The notes beneath the pieces are model-generated. The model did not search any database and had not been told where the DNA came from. It saw only the letters and a list, made by a program, of their open reading frames with translations. The position numbers and the translations under genes were made by a program. 64,000 nt of DNA, taken from positions 13,383,184-13,447,183 of the forward strand of contig JABAKD010000001.1 in assembly GCA_012845835.1 (NCBI GenBank), written 5' to 3'. Each line of letters begins with the position of its first letter. Within the stretch, counting starts at the first letter, position 1. Origin of the DNA: Undaria pinnatifida (taxonomy: Eukaryota > Sar > Phaeophyceae > Laminariales > Alariaceae). Positions 41,946 to 53,740 of the stretch are shown here, piece after piece.

Positions 41946-42192
41946 AGCCATCCCACGGTAGGGGTTGCAGTTGTATGATTGCGCCACAACGACCCTGGCT
42001 AATTGACCTCCTCATGTGAGGAACTACCGGTTAGTGAAGCAATTCCACTACTACATACCATTGCTATAGAGCTAAAGCATAGAAACTCGGTCGGGATGGG
42101 CGAAAACGAATGCCTTCGAAGTCGCTTTTCGGGTGAGATATCGAGCTCTGGGTAGGGATATGCTTCTCTACCCCTACCGTCGGATGGCTCCC
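41946..42192. mobile_element. MITE family N, copy 1
   Basis: Inverted ends GAGCCATCCCACGGTAGGGG (left) and CCCCTACCGTCGGATGGCTC (right) enclose about 200 bp without a frame. Part of the interior (TTCGGGTGAGATATCGAGCT) recurs inverted at 50700-50720. Confidence 0.7.
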
Positions 42193-42249
42193 CCCGGTCA
42201 GTCAAAAAAAATATTCAGAGCATATTTGTTTCTGCGACTAAGGCGTAGC

Positions 42250-42385
42250 TGGAAGCTTTAGTTGCGTGGTTTTGCGAACTGAATGAATGTGTTCGAAGTC
42301 ATGTGTTGGGTAAGATAATAATTGAGGCCTTCCTGTTAGGATCTCAGGAACGTTCTGCAGAACTCCTCCCGTCAGATGGCTCGGC
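42250..42385. mobile_element. MITE family N, partial copy
   Basis: TTCGAAGTCATGTGTTGGGT and the end CCCGTCAGATGGCTC resemble the right half of 41946-42192. Confidence 0.45.
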
Positions 42386-42390
42386 GTTCA

Positions 42391-42651
42391 GACTCGTGCT
42401 TCGATAGAGGTAGCACTTTTTCGTTTGAAATAGTGTCTGAATGACGGGGCTCCTCGACCCAATCGTCAGAAACAGGACCATTTTTTGTTGACGACTCTCG
42501 TTGATTACCTAGGCCATGGGAAGTTTTATCCGGTAGCAGCTTCGTTTTTCTCCGAATCAGTTTTGTGGGGTTAAGAACATGTCTTAAGCTGCGAAAGTTC
42601 GGAAACCTCAGAAAATAAGGGTGCACCTCTATCATCGCAGAACTCGACGTC
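42391..42651 (+). mobile_element. MITE family M, copy 3
   Basis: GACTCGTGCTTCGATAGAGG at the left and GTGCACCTCTATCATCGCAG at the right, with interior GTGTCTGAATGACGGGGCTC. Ends are diverged. Confidence 0.8.
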
Positions 42652-43214
42652 ATGCGTTGCCTTGAGCAAGAGACGTGGGCGCAAGACGTGGTGCCAGATT
42701 TCTAAACAATCGAGTTTTTCCTCTAGGCGCCCCTCATCCGAGGAACAAACAACCTAGTCCGTCCGAATACACGACCGGTTATATTATGTTATATGTTGCT
42801 CATTGACATGCGCATACATGCCTCGGCAATGGGATTTTTTTTATCGTTTTAAGCGCATACATTGTATGTGAAGGCCATTGCTTAGGCGGGGTGGTATGGA
42901 GCCCTTCAAGTTGTCATGTGGGATGGCGTCAACAGTTCGCGGTGCTTCCCACCATTCCCGCAGGACCCGCAGCAAACACGTCACAATTAAAGTTACAATG
43001 CTAGCAAAGAGTATGTCTAAGATGCGTCCGATGTGAAACGCTCACATTCCCATTGAGAGCCATGCATATTTGACGGATTCGGTTCTGCTCGGTTGCCCAC
43101 ATGCTCACGAAAACGACATTTCTAAGCCCAAAACGTCTCCCTAGAACACACTAATAGCTATACATATGAAGTAATCCGAAGCAACCAACACAAACGAATG
43201 GCGCGTGCGAAGAT

Positions 43215-43455
43215 ATGAGTAGCAAATTTTAGGTGAAACGCTTTCTTCTGAATGACCGGAGCTCCTTCCCACAGAACAATCGCCGGAAATCATTTCACCT
43301 TTTTCAGAATAAAATATTTGTGTGCCTACAACCGTACTACGTCATGGCATTGTCCATGGGGGTGGCACTTTTGTTTTTTGGTTCCCGATATTTTGTTTTT
43401 GGAGGGCTCTAAAATGAGGAGCCTCACAACAAAAAAGGTGCACATCTACCGTGAC
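43215..43455 (+). mobile_element. MITE family M, copy 4 (degenerate)
   Basis: The interior TTCTGAATGACCGGAGCTCC and end GGTGCACATCTACCGTGAC match the family. The left inverted repeat is mostly lost. Confidence 0.5.
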
Positions 43456-44956
43456 ATGGGGTCAAATTTGAAAAACGAAGATATCGTCCTAAATCATACC
43501 ACAAGGTCCCCTTGGCTGGGGTACCCGGCCACAGTCGGAGCGCAGGAAATTTCCCAGCTCTTGCCACCAAGACATTGCCCTTAAGACGCACGCACAAGCA
43601 CTACTCGTGTCTGGTGCCTCTTCACGACAGCCTTACGCAATTCACAACCTCTGTATTCAGAATGAATGGCGTCATTAACATGCTTGACTATGCAATATAA
43701 AACAATTTACGATGTCGTTGACACCGCCGCGAGGACGTCAACACAAAAAACTTATCGCCAACTAGTTTGCCCATACGAACGGCGGCCACTCTATTATTAA
43801 CCCTCTAGCCTCCCGTAGACTGTTTACGTCAACGTTAGTTTGCACTTTCTAACCGAGGCCAACCCAAGCTGTGGACCCCAGTTCAGCGTGGCATTAACAA
43901 GACACAACAACAATGTGTAAACCAGAACTTGTGTGCCCTGCCAAGGGCACATGCAAGGATGAGCTAACACCAAGCATTGTCGCACGTCTTTGTTGCTCCT
44001 ACGCACGCTGTGCGCCTCACCTCTCCCCCACGCCAGACCGTGCGAGGCGGCCCCAGCCAATGGGTGCTTCCCTTAAATTGAGCAAAAAAATGTTAGAAAA
44101 AATCACGGACCAAATGCCGTCCGCCATGGCTCCAATCGCCCCGGCACGTGTAGGCCGTCGGCCAAACAATGCTCAGCACCGATACCGCAACTTGTCCAGG
44201 ACTGAATGATAATTAGCAGTATTATTATGCTTAGTATTTCTGTCCAAAACTACCGAACTGTGAAAGGACGGTATAGTACTGCTGTGCCTAACAGCTGCCC
44301 AGGAGGTTTCGATGAACCTTTCACGAGCTGAATACCAATTTGAGGTTGATACAGCACCCAACTCACTCTAAGGATCCCTTGCGACTTGCCCGAAGCGGCA
44401 ATCGACCACCAACACAAGCGAGATGGCGACAGACACAAACGTGAGAGCCGCGCAAAATCCTACCGACATCCAATATCTAAGCCTTAAGGTTTGCCTCCCG
44501 TCGACGGCAATCTCGAGAGTGGCGGCACGCCCATGATGCTTTTAGCGGTGTGCAGTAGCCGTCCCCAGCTGTCGTTTGGCGGTGTGCCGCGACCTTAGCC
44601 GCACCATTGACCGGTTGATTTCAAATTAGAGAACAGAATGACCACCAACCATGGTCGTAGGGATGCCATCGAAACCAGGTAGATCTACATAGACCGCTTA
44701 ATTATTCATTTCCTTCTTCCCTCGCCAGGCTTCACGGAGATTCCTTTTACGAGACAAACACAACAATATGTCGAAACACTGCCAGTACTACATTGCTTGG
44801 TTTGGCTTCTCCGGATCCCGAAGCACCAACACAGTTGACTGACCAAAACAACCAGCGTGCAGGTGCGAATGCCACTCAGGTGTTTCCGCACTTTCTTCCC
44901 GATTCTCGATATTTTCTTGTCAAGAAAACATACAGACATGGAATGCTATCGTATTA
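43456..44956. other. No gene recognised (3' flank of GST-2)
   Basis: Only short frames without motifs. The sequence just left of 44957 would be the GST-2 3' untranslated region on the minus strand. Confidence 0.5.
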
Positions 44957-47900
44957 TTAGCTGGTGGTGCTTTCCGCTCTCTTCTGGCGGTATGCCGCGA
45001 TCTTGGGCTCGGCGTTGACACGTTCGATCAAAGAGGAAAGTAGAGGGTATTCGTCGACGATGGTGGTGGGGATGCCCTCGAGACTGCCTTCGTTCAGCCA
45101 TACCAACCTAGCCACCACAGCGATGTCCCCGATGGACAGCTGAAAACAAAGAAGCACGAAAGAGGGGCGAGACATATGCATTGTTGGCGCTTAGGTTAAT
45201 GGTGTATGCAAGTTTTCACGTGGTGGTTGCCGTGAAAAACTGAGCGCGTCGCGATGAACACAATTCATTTCGGACATTAGATACTAGATTGTTTTCGTTC
45301 AACAAAATAACCCGCCTCGCGACTTCGGCGATGTATCGGATCGACAGCTGCGCGTACAAAAGCACGATCGACAACCACGATTCGGAGTATGGCCAGCACG
45401 TTTATCCACAATCTATGCTAGACAACTATATACGGACTGGGGCGAACGTAATCCTAGAACTGGCGATACGGCAGCGTGGTTTGCCTTATTCGTATCACAA
45501 CAAATTCTGCTAAAGACGCATGCTACGATAGAGACATGGCATTTTTCGTCTGACATGTTTTCTGAATGACGGGGCTCCTTAGTCCAAAACCGTCGTAAAA
45601 AATACAGCTATTTTCTTTGGCAATGATTGTCGTTGTGCACCTAGGCCACGGGATTTTGCATCCGGTCGGCGGTTTAGTTTTCTCCAAATCTGTTTTCAGG
45701 AAAGGTCCTAAGTTCCAAGAGCGGGATATCTCAGAATATTATACGTAGTGCACCTCTATATCGTAGCACGCGTCTGAAGTGGTAGTCATACAACTACGCC
45801 CTGAATGGTCCAGGGATGTATAAACCATCTTACCGTCGTCGCTTGCTACGGTCTAAGCGTGCGCCGTTTGTTCTCTTAGGATCGCTTCTTGGGGCGCTCT
45901 TCGCCTGACCGATAAAGCTGTACTTGATAATTTAAGTAAGCGCAGCGCGATCAACAAACCCATGCCGCAGGTAGTACAATTAACACATGGTGTAGCGCTC
46001 GAACACAAATGATGCTACCGCAATGATGGTGGTGGGGACTTCCAACAATATCACCGCCTACTTACGTGACGAAGGCCTGGACCACGTGTAGAGCCCAATA
46101 CTGATTGCAATTGTACTGTGCAGTTACTCAGTGGATAAGTCCCGTCGATTAAACATTTTTGGGTCCAGTAAAGACTAGAGGTTGGTTCAAGTAAAACGAA
46201 ACGAAGTATCTCGCCCATGAATGTATCTCGCAATATCTAGTCAAAGAGTGCATATTTGGTGTCATATTAATATCAATAGTAACCCCCATGACCAGGAGAA
46301 GACAAAGTGACATGGTCAAAACAAAATTACCGGCCTCGGCCTGTCCGTAGGAGCAAAAATCGAATCAACCATTATCAACAGATCTTCGATATTTTTGATT
46401 TTATAAGGCTTTTTCCAAGCGGGGGCAAAAAAACAAATAATGCCCGATTTCGCTCCATCCAGTCGGACGTATTCCAAGGAAGGTCGGTAGATCGTTTTTA
46501 CTTTAAACGATTCGAAGATCTGACCTGCCTGTGTCGAACATCAACCACAAAACATAGCGAAAAATAATGGATCTTACACTAAAACCAAGCCATTTGAAGG
46601 TCATAACTTCGCCCTCATTTTATGCACGAAACGCCCAAATGTCCACGCCGTTTTCGAAAAATAACAATGTAATTTTACCCACGTGTTGTTCATGCCCATC
46701 CCGAGGCTCGATCCGCGGTGTTTTTTTTGTGTATATTTTTCCCCTATTACGAATTGGTAAATTGGTGGTTTACATTTTCGGAGAAATCTTAACTGACGAA
46801 AAATCAGGAAAAACATTAATAACATCGGGTGAAGTTTTCGCCAGGGCACATACGTAGAAGTCGCGTGTAAAATCTCACGGCCTGAAACGAAAAACGGCGT
46901 GGACATTCGCCGGGGAATAGATCTGGGATTTTTGAACGTGAACCAGCCTGCACCCCACCACGTTAAGCACGCATCCGTGGTAGAAGGTATTTTGTATGAC
47001 CCCAAATTCAAGGATCCATCGGCAACTTAATTAACTGCTCTTTGGTGGAAAATAAATGTCTGTATCATACCTTGCCGCCAGCGAAGTAACTGCCCCCAGC
47101 CTTGTTGAGGGCCTTCTCCAGGTTGCCCAGCCAACTGATTGATCGCAATATCGATGTAAAAACACGCATGTAGAGGGGGGGAAGGGGTCGGAGTCAACTG
47201 GCAGGCCGACGGGGAAGCATATGGACGGTGAGATGCTTTGCCCTAATGCCACTCGAGATAACCATGCCGCAGCGTGCTATCGGTGTAACCCTTCGCAGGG
47301 TAACCTGCCCCGAATTAATGAGCACGTGGCCGCAACAAGATGAACGCGTATTGGTCCAAGCACGGGTATAGACACGCTTATTAATTTCAGACCTTTGAAG
47401 ATATTGGTAACAACGTTTAGTTCAGTTCTTGCGCAAACTATGTTGTTTATAGACTGAATTTGACTGGTGTACCCGTAGGACACACCCTGCCCCGTGAACC
47501 TTTGACTGCGAGGTCTAAATAAATCATTTTTTGAGGTGTGGTGTCGCTTGCTGTACGCTCTTGCAACTATCACTGCAGTTCTTTGGGTCTAACGCACACG
47601 CTTGATCGAGTTGTTCCGTAAGGTTAACATCGCGCATTTTTAACTTGGAAGTATATTATACCGTACGTATGTCTTGAAAAATCATGTAGTCCGAGTATTT
47701 AAACCAATATTATTGATGGTTGACCGATAATTCAAGACATTGGTGACAACATGCTGCTGACCACCGCATCGTACTCACGTGGGAAGGAAGTCGCTGGCTA
47801 ACCTCTGGCGCATTTCCATCTGGCGGCACAATCAATGCACAGCAACGTTTGGGTCGGAGGGCGCAAAGAAACACGACTTCAGATCGACCTATTTGTCGAC

Positions 47901-50900
47901 GTTATTTCCTAGCACGCGCTGTTCTGTGCTCAATAGCACCACGTGCACATCGTTCATCGGCGTCGAACGTGGTCTCAGCGACAATTTAAGGCACGTGATA
48001 CGAGACAGGTAGCTCCTTTCGTCCCAAATGGTTCCTGAATGACGAGGCTCTTTTATCCCAACATGGTCGGAAATAGGGTAGTTTATGGTCATGATTTATG
48101 TTGTATACCTACTCTATCTAAGCCTTCGGATTTTTCATCCGGCAGCGGTTTATTATACTCCAAACCAGTTTTAGCGTTAAGACATGTCTTGAGTTCTTAA
48201 AAGGAGGAACCTAAAACAAAATGTGGTGCACCTCTATCGTAGCACGCGTCATAACGCCAACCAAGCAAGTAAACACCCATGCATGTGAATACCGCATGTC
48301 CATGACCCAAGAACAACAACAACAAAGATGTTTTAACTTGAAGTTTCCATGCAAGAAGGTGCGGAAAAGTGCGAAAACAGCGAGCCATGCGTCTACGGAG
48401 CTATCTCGTCGACACGTGCGCGAAAATGAGCTTTCTCCTTGTTTGTGCTTGCGCAGCAGCCCTTGCGTTAGAGAATAAACAACGACTTTGAAAGTGGTCG
48501 TGCTATGCAGAGAGCCGCTTAACCAAACTACTAACCTAGGTGTCCCTGACCATTATCGCCGTTTGGCGCTGCAGGGCCGGTACTCTTGTGTATCGAAATA
48601 TCCCTGACGGAACTTCATATAGGCGGATCGGTTTTAGACCAACCTCACCTTCTTGGCCTGGTCCTTTTCCCGCACGGTGGGGCGCAGCTCCATGTGGTTG
48701 TCGGCGACAGCGTCCACAGCCGCGTCAGCATACGCCGCTTCCAGGGGGTCCTCGGGGTACAGGCCTGGATAGACACATGGATAAACCATTGAATGGTGAT
48801 TACGGTCGGCCGTGGGATTCGTTTGGTTGCTGCGTGCAGAAATTGGTGACGGCACGGTGATGCGGCAGGCCATGCTATGTTGCCCATCCATGAAAAGGTT
48901 TAACTCGCGGGGATTTCTCAAACGCTGAACCCAGTTCTCAGCTGCTGTTTCATTAGGTAGCTTGCTGCAGTGCTTTCATCTCAAACCCGTGTATTTCGAA
49001 GCGTAGGCTCGTTCGTTCTGGGGTTAGCCGTGCCGTTTTTCCGACAAACTGTTGCTTGTGCGAGGATAGAGAGCATCATGTTGCTAGCGCTGTAGTACAT
49101 TCGCCACCCCGTGCTTCTACGGCGTGAGAACCTGAAAAAAATGTATTATGCAAAAACGCCAGCCATACATGGTGACACACCAAACGATAACTAACTACGA
49201 TTTTTGCCCAAAACGAAACAGTTCTTAAGCACAGTAGAGGTCGCTCTTTAGTTCCTAAACGTGCCAGTCGGAAAGACCGACACTATAGGAGAAAACGAAC
49301 CTACTCCGCATTCTGCCATTTTTGTTTTTGCTCCAATATGTGCCAAGAAATTCACAGGCACTACAGCTGGCAACCGGCAGTGCTCAACCGGCGCTATAAG
49401 GGATCACTCCCGTACACAAGAGCGTACTCACCGGCAAGTTTTCCGACGTAGCGCAGCTGTGCGCCACTCTGGGGTAGTACTTTGCCGTCGATTTCCAGAA
49501 TAGGCAGCTGGCCGTTCGGCAGACCTGCGTCACGAAGAACCCATAAATCACAGGAAAGCGCCCGGACAGCAGCACGAAACCGTTGGGACTTGTCCACGCC
49601 CATTCACGACGTTGGGACCGCTTCCTCTCTGCATTGTTAAAGCATTAATAGGAGTTGTCCTCTCCTCCTCTCGAAAATACGGACACTAACTAGGACTTTT
49701 CCGTTTCTGCTGGAAGCATGACTAGTCTACCCCTATACAAATTTGTACCACGTGGTCACTCCTATTTATATCATTGGGACGCGTCAACTATCCTAGAAAA
49801 AGTACTTGGGATTTGTCCATGCATTTGTGCATTAGTTCGTTCTCTATGCGGCAGCAAACTAGCTTGCTGGTTGTGTGCAGGGTTGCGGAGGAGCAGTGTT
49901 CAGCGTACATCTGTACAGCAGCAATGGATCGATGTGCCCGATGCCGTGTGAACACTCACGCTGGTCTCGCACCAGGTATGTGTTTGGAGCGATGGCGCAG
50001 GAGCCGACGCACATATTATGAATATATAGACTAGACTACTTGAACGCAGTTGGGAAGTTATATGCGGATTTACACTGACAGCGATAACCCCTCCCCGCGG
50101 AAGCTTTGTGTGCACCCGTATGAATAACGTAAGGGAGGGTAGAAGCGTGGTTGATTCTCATTCAGCAATCGGGACAAATCAATGACCTGAACACTTACTG
50201 TTCGACATCATCTATCCCACGGTTATCAGACATCTGACGAATGCTACCATAGATAGAGGTATCACTTTCCGTGCGATTTTGATTCCTTATGACAGGGCTC
50301 GAACCCAAAACCGTCGGAAGTATACGCCGATTTTTTTTTGCATGAGGTTTAATGTTGTGGGTACCCTCGGCCATGGAATGTTTCATCCGGTACCAATACA
50401 GTTTTCTTTTTCTCCAATTCAGTTCTTGGGAGAGGTCTTAAGCTCCTAAATGAAGAAAAAAAGTGGTGCGCCTCTATCGTAGCACGTGTCATCTGTTGGA
50501 TACTTGTTGGATAACATAAAAAAAATATGTACCCTCCAGGTGTGAGATCGAAGAATTCGTCGAAACTCATCTTCTTTGCAAACTGTGTGTGATACTCCGA
50601 TCGCGCGCAAAATGCTGTGTGTGTCCGTTAAAGATATAGGCCGGCGACTTCCGAGCCACCACACGGCACGGGTGCTGTATCGATCCCTGAGCTCCTCCAG
50701 GAGCTCATTATCTCACCCGAAAAATGACTTCGAAGGCATTCGCTCGCACAACCCGGCCAAGCTTCCATGACTTAGGGTTAGGACACAAAGACTACTAGTT
50801 AATCCAACAACTGCAACCCCTACCGTGGGATGGGTCTCTCCTTAGAACCATTGTACGACTAGTGTTGTAGCTTGCACCAGGCTCAACCGGGTGATGACAA

Positions 50901-52035
50901 TCAATCTCTGCCCGGAAACAATACAACCCGTTCTTGAGGAGGAGGACAAAGTCTGACGGCTGTGGAAGGGGAATCATCAGTTCATCAAGTATGTCCTGCA
51001 AGTCGTATAACCGGTGAGAGTAGGAAGGGGTTTTAAGGGCATCGGGGCCGCAGAGATACACGTTATTGTGTTTCTTCAACCATTTCACCCCAATGACATC
51101 ATTGGGAGCACTCATGGGTATATTTCGTATGGGTTAGGGTTAGCGTTAGGGTTGGTTCCATCCATGGTGAAAAGCACAATAATGTAGGACACCCCGAGGC
51201 CGGGGGCTGGGGGGGCGGGCGGGGTTAAAAACGAGCGAGGCCGGTTGGGGCGGGGGGGGAATGCCAACCGCTTTATGTCGGATAAATGAATACCAGGTAG
51301 TTTTACACTGTAGGAAGCTACTAAACGCGTATATATACGGAGTATGGTGTATTAATAGTACTCCGCGACGCTCCGTATGATGTAACTGCTCCAGCAGCAG
51401 CGGAAAATTACTCGTCGAGGTTGATGCCAACTCCCAACAAATATTATTGACGTCAAATCATCGATCATTCTGAGATGGGGGGTCTCTGATATAATCTTCG
51501 TATGATATGCGATGAACCATTAGTTCGAAAAAATAGCAGTACGAGACCGGCAGCAGCACAGTTGGCAAGAGCTGGAGTAGGGCGTTTGATATGCAAGGCA
51601 TGGAGACGTCAACCGAGTATGCCGGTATAGATAGTAACCAGAACCACTGAGCTACTATGGTCAGGAGGTAGAGGTGCTGCCTCCATCACGTCTAACTGCT
51701 TATCATGGTGAACTCCGACCTCAAATACAATCTGCAGATGTAAGCCGCCCACCGTTGTCCTAACTATACTGCTTTCCTTATTTCTTGTCTGATGGAAGTT
51801 CCAGGCGTACATGGTACAATAAGTACACAGTTAGTTGTTGTCTACTAGTAGGAGCACAGTGAGGATCCTCGGGCGCATATAACTCTAGCTTACCAGGCTT
51901 CATAGCGGGGAAATCGGAGAAGGGGATCCTGTTGTCCTCCCATGGCTGGCCAGTCATCGCCAGGGCCATCCTTACGGGCTCTGCCGGTCCAGCGAATGGG
52001 AAGTACGTCAGCTTCAAAGTCGGGGTAGGAGCCAT
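44957..52035 (-). CDS. Glutathione S-transferase, sigma-like, complete six-exon gene (GST-2)
   Basis: The enzyme joins glutathione to reactive compounds in the cytosol. My splice model has exons 52035-51894, 49524-49432, 48764-48649, 47819-47779, 47134-47071 and 45139-44957, all with GT/AG borders and matching phases, giving 212 residues and a TAA stop. This is the usual length for sigma GSTs. The N-terminal thioredoxin fold has LTYFPFAGPAEPVRMAL and the glutathione site LPNGQLPILEIDG...LPQSGAQLRYVG (cis-Pro and Gln-Ser). The helical C-terminal domain has WLGNLEKAL, GGSYFAGGK and LSIGDIAVV, the N-capping motif of GSTs. Introns of 0.6-2.4 kb hold MITEs at 45515, 47991 and 50236. ATG is chosen because MAPTPTLKLTYF fits the family start. 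No frameshift or stop is seen. Confidence 0.93.
45515..45774 (+). mobile_element. MITE family M, copy 5 (GST-2 intron 5)
   Basis: GACGCATGCTACGATAGAGA at the left and GTGCACCTCTATATCGTAGC then ACGCGTC at the right. 260 bp. Flanks TAAA and TGAA match at 3 of 4 positions. Confidence 0.85.
47991..48250 (+). mobile_element. MITE family M, copy 6 (GST-2 intron 3)
   Basis: The right end GTGGTGCACCTCTATCGTAG, CACGCGTC is perfect. The left end GCACGTGATACGAGACAGGT is diverged. Interior GGTTCCTGAATGACGAGGCTC. Confidence 0.85.
50236..50490 (+). mobile_element. MITE family M, copy 7 (GST-2 intron 1)
   Basis: Ends GACGAATGCTACCATAGATA and GCCTCTATCGTAGCACGTGTC with a perfect 4-bp duplication ATCT on both sides. 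Confidence 0.85.
50519..51115 (+). repeat. Dispersed repeat family R, copy 2, with an N-type MITE insert
   Basis: It starts ACCCTCCAGGTGTGAGATCG and includes GATATAGGCCGGCGACTTCC. From about 50660 to 50850 it is interrupted by N-family sequence ending CCCCTACCGTGGGATG. The rest (TTGAGGAGGAGGACAAAGTC) matches 54970. On its minus strand 51115-50795 is an open frame of 106 codons (VKWLKKHNNVYLCGPDAL, LYDLQDILDEL, FVLLLKNGLYCF) that looks protein-like and is partly retained in copy 4. Confidence 0.65.
51133..51155 (+). repeat. Telomere-like tract in GST-2 intron 1
   Basis: GGGTTAGGGTTAGCGTTAGG. The same variant-containing string lies in intron 1 of GST-1 at 22-41. Confidence 0.75.
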
Positions 52036-52379
52036 GATGGTGGAAGAGGTGTCGAAAGCGGCAGGAAACCTGTTGGTAGAAGTGCAGCAGCAGACTGGGT
52101 GGTGTGCTGTGCTGTGCGTTTTGGTGTGTTGTGCGGTGAAGGGCGGGGAGGGCGAACTCCGAGCAAGACAGAAGGTACCCCACACATTTATCTAGAAAAT
52201 TTAACGTCCCACAAGAATTACCCGCCGCCTCGTGGAAACAACCCGCCCCGGGACATTGGAATGTTTCGGATTTTCCGACCGCAAGCGGTATTCTTGAGCG
52301 AAACAAACAACCAAAAAGTTGTTGATGCGTCAAATATTTCCAGATAATTTTAAAAAAATTGAAAATAGACTCCAACCAG
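52036..52379 (-). promoter_or_regulatory. Upstream region of GST-2, no clear promoter motif
   Basis: Minus-strand sequence before ATG 52035 is rich in CAC/CACA. I see no TATA box within 100 bp. A repeat of family R begins at about 52380 and probably limits the promoter to about 340 bp. Confidence 0.35.
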
Positions 52380-52600
52380 CTGTGAGATCGAGGATTTTGT
52401 CGAAACTCATCTTTGCAAGTTGTGATGTGTGTGATACTCCGATCGCGCGTATTGCGGGTTGTGTGTCCTCGTTAACCCCTTCAGGGCCCCCGAACCCCTC
52501 CCTATACTAAATCCAAGTAATTTTGTCCCCAAAAACGGGTTTCCAGTTGTAAAGGGGTTAAGGATATAGGTCGGCGACTTCCAGATTATACAAATAACAT
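52380..52600 (+). repeat. Dispersed repeat family R, copy 3, carrying a piggyBac-like mini-element
   Basis: TGTGAGATCGAGGATTTTGT through GTGTGTCCTCG. TTAA, the 82-bp insert and TTAA follow, then GGATATAGGTCGGCGACTTC resumes. Confidence 0.8.
52476..52557. mobile_element. 82-bp piggyBac-like miniature element
   Basis: It lies between TTAA (52472-52475) and TTAA (52558-52561), with ends CCCCTT and AAGGGG. Other family R copies read CCTCGTTAAGGATATA at this point, which is the empty site with a single TTAA. TTAA duplication and CCC-type ends are hallmarks of the piggyBac superfamily. Confidence 0.8.
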
Positions 52601-53740
52601 GTATACGAGTGCTTCGTTAGGAATTCTGACTTGTTTGTTTACGATACATAGAGCACTTCAGTTTTTGATGAAATTTTGGAAATTTCGGCATTTTTTTTTA
52701 CCGAAAGCTAAACGAGGGTTGAATCTTCATGTTTTTCGAGCCTCAGCTCGCTCGAAAAACAATCGAAAAACTATCATCTACCCGGCACAGAACCGTTACT
52801 ACAGCAGCAACTCTCGCGGAAGACACCCGCTTGGTTTTCCCATTGGACTCGGTTTTACTCGTAAGCAGGTTTCGGTGACTTGGGGAGTGAATCCATCACC
52901 ACGTCGTCACGCTGCAACACCAAACGTGACAAAAGTCTCAGCTATAACTAACTGCCGTCAGCGAGCTCGTTAGGTCGGCCGCCTCGGTGCGGTCACTTTG
53001 TCAACTCGACGAGATTAGAAGCTCACTGCGCCTTCTGCGATAAGCCATGACCTGCCAATGACCTGGGGAACGACCCTGCTCAGTGTCGTACGCTCTGGAG
53101 TGGTGGCACAGCTCGATCGGTGCGGCTGCCCGATCCTCGACACCCTTGTACAGTGTTTCCCCCCCCCCCCCCCCCCCCGATCTTTTACTGAATTGAAGAA
53201 CTTAGAGAGCAGTATTTATTGCCGGGCGTTGCATTTTTCAGGACTGACTCGAGTAATTTTATGCCAGTATTTTTATCGCGGTACGCCACAGTAATTGGTA
53301 AACGGTATGTTGCCGTGATTAATCGCAACTACCGCCCCCATTCCAAACGTTACCAAGCACATCACTTTCTTCCTTGCCTTGCCATCCAAATCGTTAACGA
53401 CATAATCATGTTATTATCCCATTCCCATCCAAACAATTTCCGTTACCAAGCAAATCACTTTTTTCCTTGCCATCCAAATCGTTAACGAGAAAATCATTTT
53501 ATCGCATGCCCATCAAAACAATTTCCAACGTACTGTGCAAAAATTGCCACTTCTTTCGGTGGTTTCTCGTTGCCAGTCAACCGAATACAACGCAAATGTA
53601 CAGTTAGTTCCCAATTGCTGTACAGCTAGTAAAAGGTAAAACGAATTACCGCTGACACCTCAGTTCGATACGTAGGACGTTTCGAAAAAAGTTATGAAAA
53701 AAATGCGCACCACCTAATAATACAACGAATTACATTTGGT
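52601..53740. other. No gene recognised; poly-C and a tandem duplication
   Basis: 53159-53178 is a run of C. 53336-53520 is a repeat of about 88 bp, roughly two copies (GTTACCAAGCACATCACTTT and GTTACCAAGCAAATCACTTT, each followed by CCATCCAAATCGTTAACGA). Confidence 0.6.

Noticed and set aside
51128-51158. Chromosome end
   Set aside because: Only about three TTAGGG-like units inside a gene intron; an interstitial tract.
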